DNA of 64,000 bases from Austropuccinia psidii (taxonomy: Eukaryota; Basidiomycota; Pucciniomycetes; Pucciniales; Sphaerophragmiaceae): contig JALGQZ010000003.1 of the NCBI GenBank assembly GCA_023105745.1, positions 47,200,196 through 47,264,195 of the forward strand, given 5' to 3'. This document shows, piece after piece, positions 45,378 through 57,022 of the stretch (position 1 is its first letter; every line of letters begins with the position of its first letter). The notes under the pieces are model-generated. The model had not been told where the DNA came from. It worked only from the letters and a program-made list of their open reading frames with translations, and ran no database searches. The translations under genes and the position numbers were made by a program.

Positions 45378-45968
45378 ATAGATGCAGCATGTAGCCAAGG
45401 CTTAGGAGAAGCCCTTCACCAGAGAGAAATTGTTGATGGTGAACCAAGAGAGGGAGTAATATGTTACATTTCTAGGAAGCTGAAAGATTCAGAAGCCAGG
45501 TATGGGGCCACCCAGACTGAATGTCTATGTCTAGTCTGGGCTCTAGAGAAACTCCATTACTATTTGGAGGGTGCAGTCTTTGAAGTCTATACAGAATGCA
45601 CAGCCTTGAAGTCTTTACTAATCATGAAGACTACCAATAGACTCATGATGAGGTGGCAAATAGCCATCCAGGAGTATAGAGGGAATATGAACATCATATA
45701 CAAAGAAGGTAAAAGCCATACCAATGCAGATGGCCGCAGCAGATGGCCATTGGATAATGTCAAAAGCAATCCATCTTATTACCCTGAAGTAGCAGCTAAA
45801 ATTCCTATCCACTTCATGGGAATAGATAGGAAGAAAAACTTCAGATTCTCTAAGTGGGAACCAGGAAGTGGTACCCCAGACAGTGGAAAGACTGACTAAG
45901 AAGGAACAGAAACCCCCATACTGGGAATAGGTTCCTCAGAACTGCACACTGAATTCTTCAATGAAGTA
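45378..45968 (+). pseudogene. pol: RNase H and tether (element C)
   Basis: IDAACSQGLGEALHQRE, then [36 protein letters not shown], and VYTECTALKSLL (D in elements A and D becomes E here). Then comes the tether [18 protein letters not shown] (ORF 45564-45899), ending TAA at 45897-45899. The substitution of the third acidic residue suggests loss of activity even without the stops. Confidence 0.85.
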
Positions 45969-47377
45969 ATGAAGACATATGCAAAACACAAACAGTGTGG
46001 CATATTGTTACAACTCCTTCAACAAAAATACAGGAGCCCAAAACTAGAGTCCCAGTTGCAGGAACCCTGGATGAGGGAATATAAGGGCAATAAATCTTTC
46101 CTTATAGATGGCCTGCTCTACCATAGAGAGAAGCACACAAGTGCACTCACAGTGGTAGACAGAGACCCCATCTATCTGATCCTGCAAGAATGCCATGACC
46201 GCCCCTACATGGGACACATGAATGAAGACAGGACCAAAGGGAGGGTAGAAAGCACAGCTTGGTGGCCCAAGTGGGAACAAGAGTTGAGTGAATACATCAA
46301 CACTTGTGAAGGATGCCAGAAGTCAAATAGGAAACATGGGAAGAAGTATGGATTACTTCAACATATAGAAGAACCCAAACACCCATGGGAAATCATCAAT
46401 ATGGACTGGGTTACAGGACTTGTCCCAGGAGCCAAAGAAAACTACAATGCCTGTTTAATCATAGTTCATAGGTTCAGCAATAGTATGAGGTGTCTGCCAT
46501 GCCATAAAGAGGACACAGCCATGGATACTTCTCTGTTCTTCTTGAATACCATCATATCTACCTGTGTAGACCCTAAGATCATCATTAGTGATAGGGACCC
46601 AAAATTCACATCTGAATTTTGGACCAAATTTTATGTCATGCTTGGAACCAAGCTTGCATTTTCCACAACTTACCATCCACAAACAGATGGACTAGCTGAA
46701 AGGATGATCCAGAAAATGGAAGACATCCTTAGAAGGTTCTGTGCCTATGGCTTGGAATACAAGGACCATGAAGGATAAACCCATTAATGGATTACCCGTC
46801 TACCAGCAGTCCAACTGGCTTATAATAAAAGTGAGCACTCTACCACAGGAAAAACACTTGCACTGGTGGAAAAAGCGTGGAATCCTTTGTTGCCAGTGGA
46901 TCACTTGAAGATAAACCTTGTAACCATCCACCCCACAGCCAGAGATTTTCTTGACATGTGGAAAAAGGCCTGTGACACAGCTGCCAAATTCATAGCTGAG
47001 GCAAAATAATATAACAAGAAGAGGTGGGAGAAAACACAAATGGAACCAGACTTTAAGGAAGGGGACCAGGTGTTAGTGTCTACACTAAACTTTAATAATC
47101 TTAAAGGACCCAAGAAAATGAGAGACTCATTTTTAGGGCCCTTCACTATCATTAAGTTGATAGGGAGAAATGCAGTGGAAGTCAAACTCACAGAAGAGTT
47201 TTCCAGGAAAAAACGAGTCTTTCCAGTGAGCTTAATCATGCCATACTTCCAGACAGAGGAGGATAAATGGCCCTCCAGGAAGAGAAACACCACCCCACCA
47301 GAGATAGTGGAGGAAGAGGACTCCCCTGGATCTGTGAAGAAAATTATCAAGGCCAGGAAGATCGGACTTAATGATAG
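45969..47377 (+). pseudogene. pol: Integrase with GPF/Y module (element C)
   Basis: ORF 45969-46778 (269 codons) is the best-preserved integrase in the window. The zinc module is H76, H83, C113, C116. The catalytic core is D146 (NMDW), D208 (ISDRD) and E244 (GLAERM), with the D-35-E spacing of retroviral integrases. A TAA at 46776-46778 (HEG-stop, B reads on to YTHDW) ends it. ORF 47040 onward holds FLGPFTIIKLIGRNAVEVKL, the GPF/Y module, then VKKIIKARKI. The frame is broken at 47377 by the L3 insertion and resumes at 61076. Confidence 0.92.
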
Positions 47378-48643
47378 TGTAAGGTGTGGATATGAAACTT
47401 TGATAAAATATCAAGTACTTTTCCTGTCCTCAAAATTTGTATAAGGCAAAATTATTTAACAATAGTAAAAAATAGTATTTTCAAAGGAAAACACGCCAAT
47501 TTTTAATTGTTTTTAACTTTTTAAGTATAAAACAATAATATAATAAAACTTTATTGTTTTATCAACAATAAAGATTTATGCAAAAATACTCTACAATAGA
47601 TATTTAAGGCTACAAAAGAAATTTCTTCAAGAGCAATTTCAATTGGAATTAATTGAGCAAAGAACTGCAATAAATTAATTAAAGAACAAAGTCTTTAAAA
47701 AGAATATTAAAGAGTCAACACTCCCAAAAGTGACCAGAGTGAATTTGGAAACAAAGTGACAAAGCTAACAGTGATGAAAGATGCTTTAATTCACTTTTGG
47801 GGTGGTTCATGGGTAAAAATGACTATAAGAGTTACAAAACATGATTATGCTGATTTTTTCACATGGTTTATAGTTTCAAAATTTTTCAAAAAGGGTGGTT
47901 GGAATCTTTTACTGATCGGTTTAACAGTGTTTTAAACTAATCATAAAAAGGATAATATTCTAACATGAAGAGAGAAGTGGGGAAAAGATGACATTCTTTT
48001 ATAGCAATCAATTTTCTTACTCCAAAAGTAAGGTTCACTCTTGTTTTGAACCTTTGAGATATGACCACATACCCAAAAATGTCACAAGAAATATTTAAAA
48101 TAATTATACATGAAAACTAATTACCTTAAAACTACAAAAATGCCATAAATTGGCATAAAACTTGGTTTAACTTAAACACCAAGGAACAAAAATGTGAGAT
48201 AAATTATACCATTAGATTTCCCATGGTAAAATACACATATACCATTTTTATGGCATATCTGTGAAGTCAATATTCAATGAGTTATAAGTAATAATACCTT
48301 ATAAGAAACATAAATCCTTAATTATTTCAGATACCAATGAATCAACATGTGAAATAGATTGTACCATTGGATTCTCCATGAAATTACACACATAAAACAA
48401 TTAAGAAGCTAATCTCCAAAGTCAATACTTAAGGAGTTAAGCTGAATATATGCACTTTTTTGGTCAATGCATATATTAAAGGATTTTAGCTAATATCTTT
48501 TGAAATATGCATGATAGAGTGATGAACCAAAAATGAAGTCATGACGTAATTACTGTAGGAATACAGAAATGAATTTTATTTCACAAGCTATAAACAAAGT
48601 TAAAACTTGTAAGGGATTATTGATTAAAATCAATAGAGCTGTT

Positions 48644-48667
48644 GACCACTTTGTTGTGAAAGTGGTC
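48644..48667. repeat. Hairpin in G2 LTR
   Basis: GACCACTTT and AAAGTGGTC, perfect 9-bp arms around a 6-base loop. Also in the G2 LTR at 4837-6789 (about 6166-6195). Deleted from the D 3' LTR. Confidence 0.72.
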
Positions 48668-49272
48668 CAAACTTAAAAAGAAGTAGACAGTTGGATTCTA
48701 CCAGCTCATTCGTGAAGAATGATGTATTTTTTATTATAATATTCAAGGTCTAACCCCTTGAAATCATAGTTTGAAGTTTAAAATATTAAATTTCAACAGA
48801 AAAGAGGAGTTACAAGAAAAATCATCAAAAATAGAATTTTGATGACATAATGAAATTCTCTTGGCAGCATAAAAGGGTTATTCCAAGCTATTGGAATTAA
48901 CTCTCTGAATTGCTTTAGCGTGTAAAACTTGAAGGTTATGAAGGATCAAAGTTGGAGCTTAATTTGATCATTTATGATCACTCACTGTAACTTTAAAGTA
49001 AGTTTAACAGTCATATGAGTGATACAATTGGTGAATACTGTTAGTTCATGATTAAAACTAATAAAATCCACAAACTTTGGGGTTCTTCCAAGTCTTGACG
49101 TCATCAAACTTAGAGTTATAGTGATAACTCTAAATAATGGCGTAATAATGAGATAAGATGGTTTGATCATAATGTAATCATCACCAAACCTTAAATTATT
49201 GATCAATTACAGTGGATATGATCAGTGCACGTCTACTAGAAGCCTGTTGGACTCTAGGAGGAAGGAATCTAA

Positions 49273-49280
49273 TATAAATA
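49273..49280 (+). promoter_or_regulatory. TATA-like box of G2 LTR
   Basis: TATAAATA followed by GAGCTC, then TTTCCCCCTCAGACACTTAC about 20 bases on. Identical in the 3' LTR (59167-59174) and visible in reverse near 5555-5562, so it is conserved and likely sets the transcript start. Confidence 0.55.
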
Positions 49281-50028
49281 GAGCTCTTTTTACTCTATTT
49301 CCCCCTCAGACACTTACAAAACATTAAATCATTGAATGGAAAGGTAATTTCTTTATTCTTTATATATAAAACCTTTATATTATTAAAGACGAAAGGTCAT
49401 CTTATAATAATCTTTATCTTTGACGTGATTATTTCAAGTATTTAATTTTTTCGTTTAATTTTCTCATAAAAAACCTCAATTCCACGTAAAATCAAGAAAA
49501 TTTGTAATTTCTCTCAAAATTTCATTGTAACTACAATTTAAATAAGTTGTATTTACATTTCTGGGCGTAAATTTATTGAAAATTATTATATTAAGCATTA
49601 AAAGTAGGTTATTTCTCTTGTTATAATAATTTTTGCGTATTATTACTTTTAATAATTCTATAATTGATATAAATAGTATTTATATGAATTTATAACTTTA
49701 ATATTAGTAAGATTATTGTTATTAATTGTTTTTTATTAATAAAAAACAACTTTTGACACCTTTATTAGTTGTTGGTAACAATAATAAAGTGTTCTTAAAT
49801 ACATTAATCATCTTATATTAATACATTTATTTTTTATATATTATTTCTGATAATATAAATTATATTATTATATTTATTTAATAATATAATTATTTTACGC
49901 CATAATTATAATAATTCTTTATTATTATAATTATTTTTATCTTATTTATTTCATTTATAAGGACATTCATAGTACAATAAGTAAAATATTAGTAATTTTC
50001 ACTTATTGTTTCATAGTCAAACCTTACA

Positions 50029-50046
50029 TTTGGGGGCCTGGCCATG
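50029..50046 (+). other. Primer-binding-site region, element D
   Basis: TTTGGGGGCCTGGCCATG after the LTR end. The TGGGGGC core is shared with G1 element A. Confidence 0.7.
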
Positions 50047-50523
50047 ATATTTACTCTAAAAGACCTTTAGAAAGATTCTAATTGTGTTTATCCAATAATA
50101 AATCATAATTATAATCATAAAATTCTATAATAATTTTATATTTATTGATTCTAAATACTATTGAGGCATTTGGAAAGCAATTGTACTGTCTTAAATGTGG
50201 TTTTTCACATCCTTAGACTTGAAAAAAACTTATTTTGAGTGACTCTAGTGATTAAAAAATATATTTTATAAATTAAAAATAATCTTATATTATAAATTAA
50301 GTTTAAAAAGAATCATATTCATTTATATTTTATTCTTTAAAAATAAAAAACATAAAAAATATTAAAAACCAATAAAAACGTTATTTTATTCATTTTAATT
50401 TCATTTCTTTAATTATTTTCACTTTTTAAAGATATACAAGCAAGTTTTACGTGGAAAATTGCCATATCTTACCAAAAATAACACTTCTTATATAAAAGGC
50501 TTATATTTATTTGTCTTTTTTAG
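50047..50523 (+). other. 5' leader of element D
   Basis: AT-rich, no ORF. It ends with TTTGTCTTTTTTAG (50510-50523), a polypyrimidine-AG like that of element E, where the leader frame opens. Confidence 0.55.
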
Positions 50524-50673
50524 TGTTTGAAGACAATCCAACAGAGGACAAGCAACCCACTGTTGAAAGATTGGTGGAAGAAACTTGTTTAAGTTCTCCA
50601 AAACCAATTTTCACTAAGAAAAAGAAAGCTAAGAAATGAGAATTTCCAGGACCCACCATTCAGGACTCTGAAG
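50524..50673 (+). pseudogene. gag: Gag leader exon (element D)
   Basis: FEDNPTEDKQPTVERLVEET, then FPGPTIQDSE, matching E 33374-33523. An in-frame TGA at 50637-50639 (AKK-stop-EFPGP) inactivates it. The exon ends GAAG at a GTGAGT donor. Confidence 0.68.
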
Positions 50674-50762
50674 GTGAGTACCTCATTCATAAATTGCCAT
50701 AAGAAGAATTCCTGTTCTGAAATCCTCTTATTTTCTTATTTTTCTTAAATCATGACTACCAG
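50674..50762 (+). other. Proposed spliceosomal intron in G2 gag (element D)
   Basis: 89 bases with canonical donor GTGAGT and acceptor ACTACCAG. Joining gives DSE-EEDPNTSSNQMELDSEVELIPQKG. The post-intron frame is also open in element E, whereas the ATG frame at 50752 has a stop after 12 codons in both copies. Confidence 0.7.
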
Positions 50763-52916
50763 AAGAGGATCCCAATACTTCATCTAATCAGATGGAGCTG
50801 GATTCAGAGGTAGAATTGATTCCTCAAAAGGGAAAAGGAAGGGGAATATCCCCAGTGGAACAGAATCCACACAAGGAAGTGCCTTATCCCAAAGGCAAGT
50901 CCCAGAAATGCCCATGATATCTGAGCCATAGTTAGAACTAATTATGAGTAACTCAAACAGGTACAAACCACATTCAGAGGGCTCAGATAGACATTTACAT
51001 GAGCCAGTACAAACAGTACTACACGGGGTAGAAGGATAAATATTGGGAAATGTTGCCCCAAATACACCAAGGAGTGATGAGCTCCTGGCACATCCTCAAA
51101 AGGTTCCTCAAGGAGGGGGAAATAGTGAAATACTTCAATGGATGGAATCCACTATCATCCAAGCCTCAAATCAAGAAGATCAAGGAGTACCATGCCAAAA
51201 AGAAGGAGGCAACCAAGGAAGAAGCCCCAGTAGCTTCTACCAGCAAGCCTCGAGTCAACCAACCTCACCAAGAAGGGAGGAAGAACAAGAAAAAGAATTG
51301 GAGAAAACCATATTCCCCAAGCTGCAGGATCCCAAAAATCCAAAAAGATGCCATGGACAATTTCTACAACATGGCCAGAAACTTGATGGAATTCAAAGAC
51401 AAAGAGGAGCAAAGAATGAGACAACCCCATTTCCCAAAGAAATACCCTTGTCTCCTGATGTTGTAAATACTTTTACAGAGCTTAAAAATAGTATTTTACC
51501 TCTTAAAGACATTAAAAATAGTTTATTATCTTTCCAAAAAATGAATAATAGCTTATCATCCTTAACAAAACTTGTTGTGCAAAATAAAAAAGAAATTAAT
51601 AACATAAAATTTATGATTGAAAATAATAAACCAAAAGTATTAATTGATAATACTCAGAAATTAATACACGGACAACAAGAGTTGTACAAATACATAAGTG
51701 ATATCAAAGAAAAACTTTGACAATCAATTATGATGTGAGTACTGATAATCCTAAAGAAAAATTAAACAAATCAAGCATTTCTGTAGAAAAATTTGAAGAA
51801 AAGACTTCATCACACCAAAAATTACTTTTGGACCATGTGGAAGAAAGTGATGAAGCAAGAATGCATCTGAAAGATGACATTAAAAGTGAAATAAGGCTTA
51901 TTACTGAAAAAATGGATAAAATCAATGAGGCTAACACAAATATGCCAAAGTTATCAACCCCATTTTCTCACATAAGAAGCCCTGTTAAACCAAAAGAGGA
52001 ATTAACAAATCCATTCATAACAGACTCAAGTCACCAAGACAATAACCAAGGCTTAATGAAGGAAGCACCTCAATTAAAAGAATGGCCAACATTCACAGGA
52101 GAAGGTGAATATGACCACATGTCATTTATCAAGACAATTGACATGCTACAAGAAGATTATGCCATACCAGATGAATTAATTACTGCAATATTACATTCAC
52201 TGTTTGAAACAACTGCAAAAAGATGGTATTATGGCATAAGACAAACAAATGGAAAAAATACCTGGTCTTGGTGGAAACAAGAAATAATTACCAAGTGGTC
52301 TAATGATGCCTGGAGGTACAAGATAGAGAATTCATTTGAAAATTGTTTCTTTGACCCAGACAAAGACAAACCTTTAACTTGGTTCTTAAAAAAAGCTGAA
52401 AGACTCAATTCATTGTACCCAGAAATGTCACAAAAAATGGTACACATGAAAATTCTTAAGAAATGTGGAGGAGAACTAGAACATGCCCTAAGAAGCAGGT
52501 GTATAGAACCATGCTCCAAAGAAGAATATATCAATGCACTGGAAGACATAGTGACAAGAACAAAAATAGGCAGAAGTTGGAAGGAATTGGACATTAAAAG
52601 TCCAAATAAGCGATTTATCAAAAAATATAAATCAAGAGAAGCTTTCAAGCCCAATACATCCAACAATAATGAGAAAGGAAAATGCCATAAATATGGAGGT
52701 ATTGGACACTTAGCCAATAATTGCCTTAAAAAGGCAAAGATTAATGAAATTGTGGAAACAGAAAACCACAATGACAAAGAAGAGGAATCTGACTCTGAAA
52801 AAGGAACAGAAGAGTCAGAAAGTTCTGAAAGTGATGAAATTAATATAATTAATGCACAAATCAATAATATTTATATAATTTATGAAGTACTAGATGTTAA
52901 CTCACACTTACCATAA
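50763..52916 (+). pseudogene. gag: Gag with capsid-like domain and damaged zinc knuckle (element D)
   Basis: Exon 2 frame runs to TGA 50915-50917. The next usable pieces are ORF 51043-51720 (Pro/Gln/Lys-rich, then a helical NNSLSSLTKLVVQNKKEINN region) and ORF 51717-52916 (399 codons). They look separated by a one-base loss in an A run near 51712 (E keeps one more A). The 399-codon piece has the capsid-like core (WPTFTGEGEYDHMSFIKTID, residues 123-142, to KIGR) and a knuckle CHKYGGIGHLANNC at residues 323-336, in which Tyr replaces the second Cys. A very acidic tail follows. Confidence 0.87.
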
Positions 52917-53671
52917 GTTGGAACATCTGACACAAACCTGAAAAATATACAAGATGCCAAAATGTACAGAACCAAACCTGCAAAAGGAATGGGATACGCA
53001 GCTGGAAAATAAATTATAAGCATTGTTATGGTTGATAACCAAGAAGGAAAAGTAAACTTGGATACAGGAGCATATTGCACCTGTTTTGGTAAAAGTTATT
53101 TAAAAACCATTGTCCCAGACTGGCAAGAAAAACTTATGCCAATACAAGGTGTCAAATTTAGTAGTGCAAGTGAGAGTATGAAGCCCCTTGGAATAATTGA
53201 TTTAAAACTAACTATTCCTCACCCCTCACAATGTGTCAGAATTAAAGGGGAGTTTGTAGTAATGGACAACTTTACTAGTAATCACTTCATACTTGGAAAT
53301 CACTACTTATCAATTTATGGTATAGATATCTTTAACCAAAAAGATAGATATTTTACCATAGGAGACAACAAAAGACAAACGTTTAGCTTCTTAAATCACA
53401 AAAAACAAATCACAGTTATTGAGAATGAAGAGAAAATTCCATAAAAGGAACTTTTTATATCTGAACAACTCAAAGAGGCATAATTCAATCAAGAATTAAC
53501 AGAAAAAATGAGAGAAAAATAGATTGACTTCTTATTTAAGTACAAAAATGCCTTTGCAAGTGACAAAGAACCACTAGGTGCCATAATTGGGCATGAAGTG
53601 GATATAATTCTTAATGTGGAAAAGCCTTACCCACCTTTACTAAGGAGACCTGCTTACCCAGCTAGTCCAAG
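52917..53671 (+). pseudogene. pol: Aspartic protease and start of RT (element D)
   Basis: ORF 53028-53444 holds the protease active site LDTGAYCTCFGKSYL and the conserved core to YGIDIFNQKDRYFTIG. A TAA at 53442-53444 ends it. The frame then continues through a linker (SEQLKEA, then DFLFKYKNAFASDKEPLG) to RPAYPASP, where the L4 LTR interrupts it. Bases 53667-53671 (CCAAG) are the TSD. Confidence 0.87.
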
Positions 53672-55594
53672 TGTAAGGGGTGACTATGAAACTGATGATA
53701 ATGTCACTATTAATCAGCAGTACTGTGTCTGTTCTTATGAAATATAATAAAAAATATTATTATAATAACAATTAAATAGTTAAAGAATTGTTTCTTTCAC
53801 GTGTCAAACACTACTAGTGATTTTAACAGTGAGCAAGTAATTGTCTACAAGAATCAATTATAAGAAGATTTTAATAATAAAACTTCTTTTATTAAAATAA
53901 TAAAATTATTTTAATATATAATTATCTTTTGCAAGAATAATTATAATGATGATTCTTGAATAAAACTAATTTTACAGAAAAACTTTAAGAATTAAAGATA
54001 AATCACTCACTAATATTCCAAAGAGCTTATTGAAAGATAAGATAGAGAGATTTGACTTAGAATTGTGGATTTTAAGGATCAAAATGGATTTATAACAGTA
54101 TTACAACAATATAAAGTTGGATTCTATGATTTCACTTCTTTCTGATTGATTCTGAAAGATTTAAAACACTTAAGAATAGCTATAACTAATACTTACTTGT
54201 TGGTAATAATGATTTAAATGATAATAAGATGATGATGTGGAAAAAACAGCAAGAAGAGGCCTCTTTTAAGTCAACCACAGCTCACAGAGGCGTGCCATGG
54301 AGCAAACTGAAAAACCAGTGAGTGATAGAGCAATAAACCCTTTTGGATTATTGATTGAATCATCTGTTGTCACATAAGATTATCATAATTACTTAATTGA
54401 TGCTTTTACGTGACTACCAACCCCAATATGGTTAAGAATAAAAGGAGTAACGTCTGTAAATCTTCTTTTATTCCAAAATAATCATTGATTTATCAAAGTT
54501 ATCAATGTTATTGCCAATTTAATCACAGGTTGTAATTACTGTGAATTTTTGAAGATTCAGTGTTTCACATAGAGTAATCAAAAAATGGACTGTAAGTAAA
54601 ACTTTTAATTTTATTAATAAAACTGTAATTCCTTTTGGTTGTACCATAGATAATACAGTTCTCCATTAGTCCTGATTGTTTCAGAAAGATTCGTTAACAA
54701 TTGTATTTTTAATGAGTTTTTGAAGTTTTTACCTCATTTCTACGTAGAATTGCAAATATCAGTGTTTCACTGGTTGCTATGAGGTAAATCAATGGATACA
54801 AGTCCAAAAAAGTGTTTTAATTACTCTTTTGGGGTTTATCCATGGAAAGTATAAAAGAATTGACATTGTTACAAGAGTCTAAGTAGCGTTTTACCTCCTT
54901 GGCACATCAAAATAGCAGGTTATTTGCTATTTTCTTAAGATTTACAGTAGTTGTGACATGGTAACCAAGTTCCCAGAAGGTTCTAGTTTACCAATTAGGC
55001 CAAGATCAGCCATGGATCCAAGCTTTGGTGCTGTCCACGCCTCTGCGGCCTCAGAAGCTGGGTACCCTGGCTCTCTTTGATGTCTTTTGTCCCCCTTGCC
55101 TATTTTTCACATCAAAATAGTAATTTAAGCTTGAAGTGAGATATCCACTATGGGTGTACCAAAGGTCCACATAAGAATACCATGATATTAAGTGTTCAAA
55201 ACATGAATAACACTATTCTTAGTGTATATGTAACATGGGATTTCTCACATTCCCATTATTTTGGCGTGAAATTAAGAAAAACAAAATTTTTCATGGATCT
55301 TTTATGTGGTATTGATGATGTGGTATTGAAGTATTTTCCATTTTACCACCTCAAAGAGTAAATTTGAGCTTATTCACTCTATGGGGCTACCCTAGGTGAA
55401 TTTTAGTGTAGAATCCAAATCTGGTCTTAAATCCATGGACTTACTTACTAAATAAAAAGTTATTCATCTTTTCTGAAATTAAGAATGATGAATTTCGGAT
55501 ATATGCATGACTTATGAGTTATGCATAATTCAAAACTTATTGTTAAGATAATTGCGGCCTATTTGGGTATGTAAAATATAACTCAAGGCTCACA
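53672..55594 (+). mobile_element. L4 solo LTR inside element D RT
   Basis: 1923 bp, TGTAAGGGGTGACTATGAAAC ... ACTCAAGGCTCACA, with TSD CCAAG at 53667-53671 and 55595-55599. Removing it and one TSD copy gives PASPRAREALEVHIKEL, an uninterrupted reading frame. It is the innermost and probably youngest insertion of the nest. Confidence 0.97.
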
Positions 55595-55599
55595 CCAAG

Positions 55600-56407
55600 G
55601 GCTAGAGAAGCCTTGGAGGTACACATTAAAGAATTAATGGACCTTGGAGTATTGAGAAAAGTAGGACATAATGAACAGGTAGAAGTCACTACACCTGTCA
55701 TTATAACTTGGAATAATGGAAAATCAAGAATGGTAGGAGACTTCAGAGCCCTGAACACCTATACCATTCAAGACAGATATCCAATACCCAGAATCCATGA
55801 GACATTGACACAATTGTCACAAGCTAGGTTCATTACAGCAATGGATGCTTTAAAGGGTTTTCATCAAAATGTCTCAACAGACAATTCCAAGAAAATACTG
55901 AGGATAATAGTCCACTGCGGGATTTTTGAATACTTAAGAATGCCATTTGGCATAAAAAATGCAACTTCCCATGATCAAAGGATGATGAACACCATATTTC
56001 CTGAATAATTATCAGAAGGATGCTTAATTATCTATATTGATGATATCATAGTTTGCTCAGAAACTTGGGAAAATCACCTTACAAGCCTAGGAAGGGTAGT
56101 ACAAAAGATAGTGCAAGTGAATATGAAAACTTCCTTGAAAAAGTGTCATTTTGCATACAGTGAACTAAAATCACTAGGACATGTTGTATCTGGACTTAGT
56201 CTAGGCATAGACAAGAATACAGTAGCAGCAGTACTACTTAAGCCAATGCCTCAAACCAAAAAATAAATGCAATCATTTCTAGGATTCGCTGGTTACTATA
56301 GACAGCATATAAAGGACTTTGCCAAAATTGGTAAATCCTTGTATAAGCTATTTGACCAACAAACAGTCTATGAAATTACAGAAGAGAGAGTCAAGGCATA
56401 TGAATAA
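55600..56407 (+). pseudogene. pol: Reverse transcriptase (element D)
   Basis: ORF 55613-56008: RKVGHNEQVEVTTPVIITWN, GDFRALNTYTIQDRYPIPRI, motif A ITAMDALKGFHQ (Asp intact), LRMPFGIKNA. TAA at 56006-56008 stands where E and related copies encode Glu (FPEE-LSEGW). YIDD follows at about 56034-56045. Further stops lie at about 56263-56265 and 56404-56406. The C-terminal RT region ([30 protein letters not shown]) is otherwise readable. Confidence 0.9.
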
Positions 56408-57022
56408 TTGAAAAATTCCTTAAAAAATGCCCCATTTCTTCTAATGCCAGATTGGAAACTACCCTTCAAACTTTATATTGATGCTTGTGGAGAAGGACTA
56501 GGTGCTGCACTACACCAGACACAAATTATCAATGATAAACCAGTGGAAGTACCAATTTGTTTTATTTCAAGACAGATAAAGCCAACAGAAGCAAGATATA
56601 GAGAAAGCCAAATGGAATGCCTCTGCTTAGCATGGGCTTTAGAAAAATTACATTATTACTTTGATGGAACAGTATTTGATGTGATTACAGACCATAATGC
56701 TGTAAAATCTCTATTAAATATGAAAACTCCAAATAGACATATGCTGAGATGGCAAATTGCTATCCAAGAATATAGAGGAAATATGAATATAGTTCATAAA
56801 TCTGGTAATATTCATAAAAATGCAGATGGTCTTAGCAGATGGGCTCTAGCAAATACCCCTGACAATCCAGCATGGGTACCACAGGAAGAGCACCATATAG
56901 AAGGAATATGTGTTACAGACATTGGCACAGAATTCTTTAACCAAGTTAAAGAAAGCTATAAGGTAGACAATAATTGCCATATCTTAAGCCAACTTCTAAT
57001 GAAAGACTGCAAAGATCCATAA
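56408..57022 (+). pseudogene. pol: RNase H and tether (element D)
   Basis: 204-codon open frame: [20 protein letters not shown] (Asp25), [18 protein letters not shown] (Glu69), [20 protein letters not shown] (Asp94), then the tether with [14 protein letters not shown]. All three acidic residues are present, making this the best-preserved RNase H of the window. It ends at TAA 57020-57022 inside the polyprotein. Confidence 0.9.

Larger units (their letters stand above)
48045..50028 (+). repeat. 5' LTR of element D
   Basis: 1984 bp, TTTGAACCTTTGAGATATGACC (first bases mutated from TGTAAACC) ... CATAGTCAAACCTTACA. It contains the hairpin at 48644-48667 and the TATA-like box at 49273-49280. Confidence 0.93.

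Noticed and set aside
47434..48044. A separate gene or element between C integrase and D
   Set aside because: It is the interior of the L3 LTR: its left edge matches L3 in element A, its right edge is the CTTGT duplication, and the L3 sequence resumes at 59928.
50752..50790. ATG at 50752 (MTTRRGSQYF) as the G2 gag start
   Set aside because: The frame stops after 12 codons in D and after a similar distance in E. The frame produced by splicing is open in both.
51711..51723. Programmed -1 frameshift between the two gag ORFs of element D
   Set aside because: No slippery heptamer in the right phase. Element E has an extra A in the run, so a one-base deletion in D is the simpler reading.
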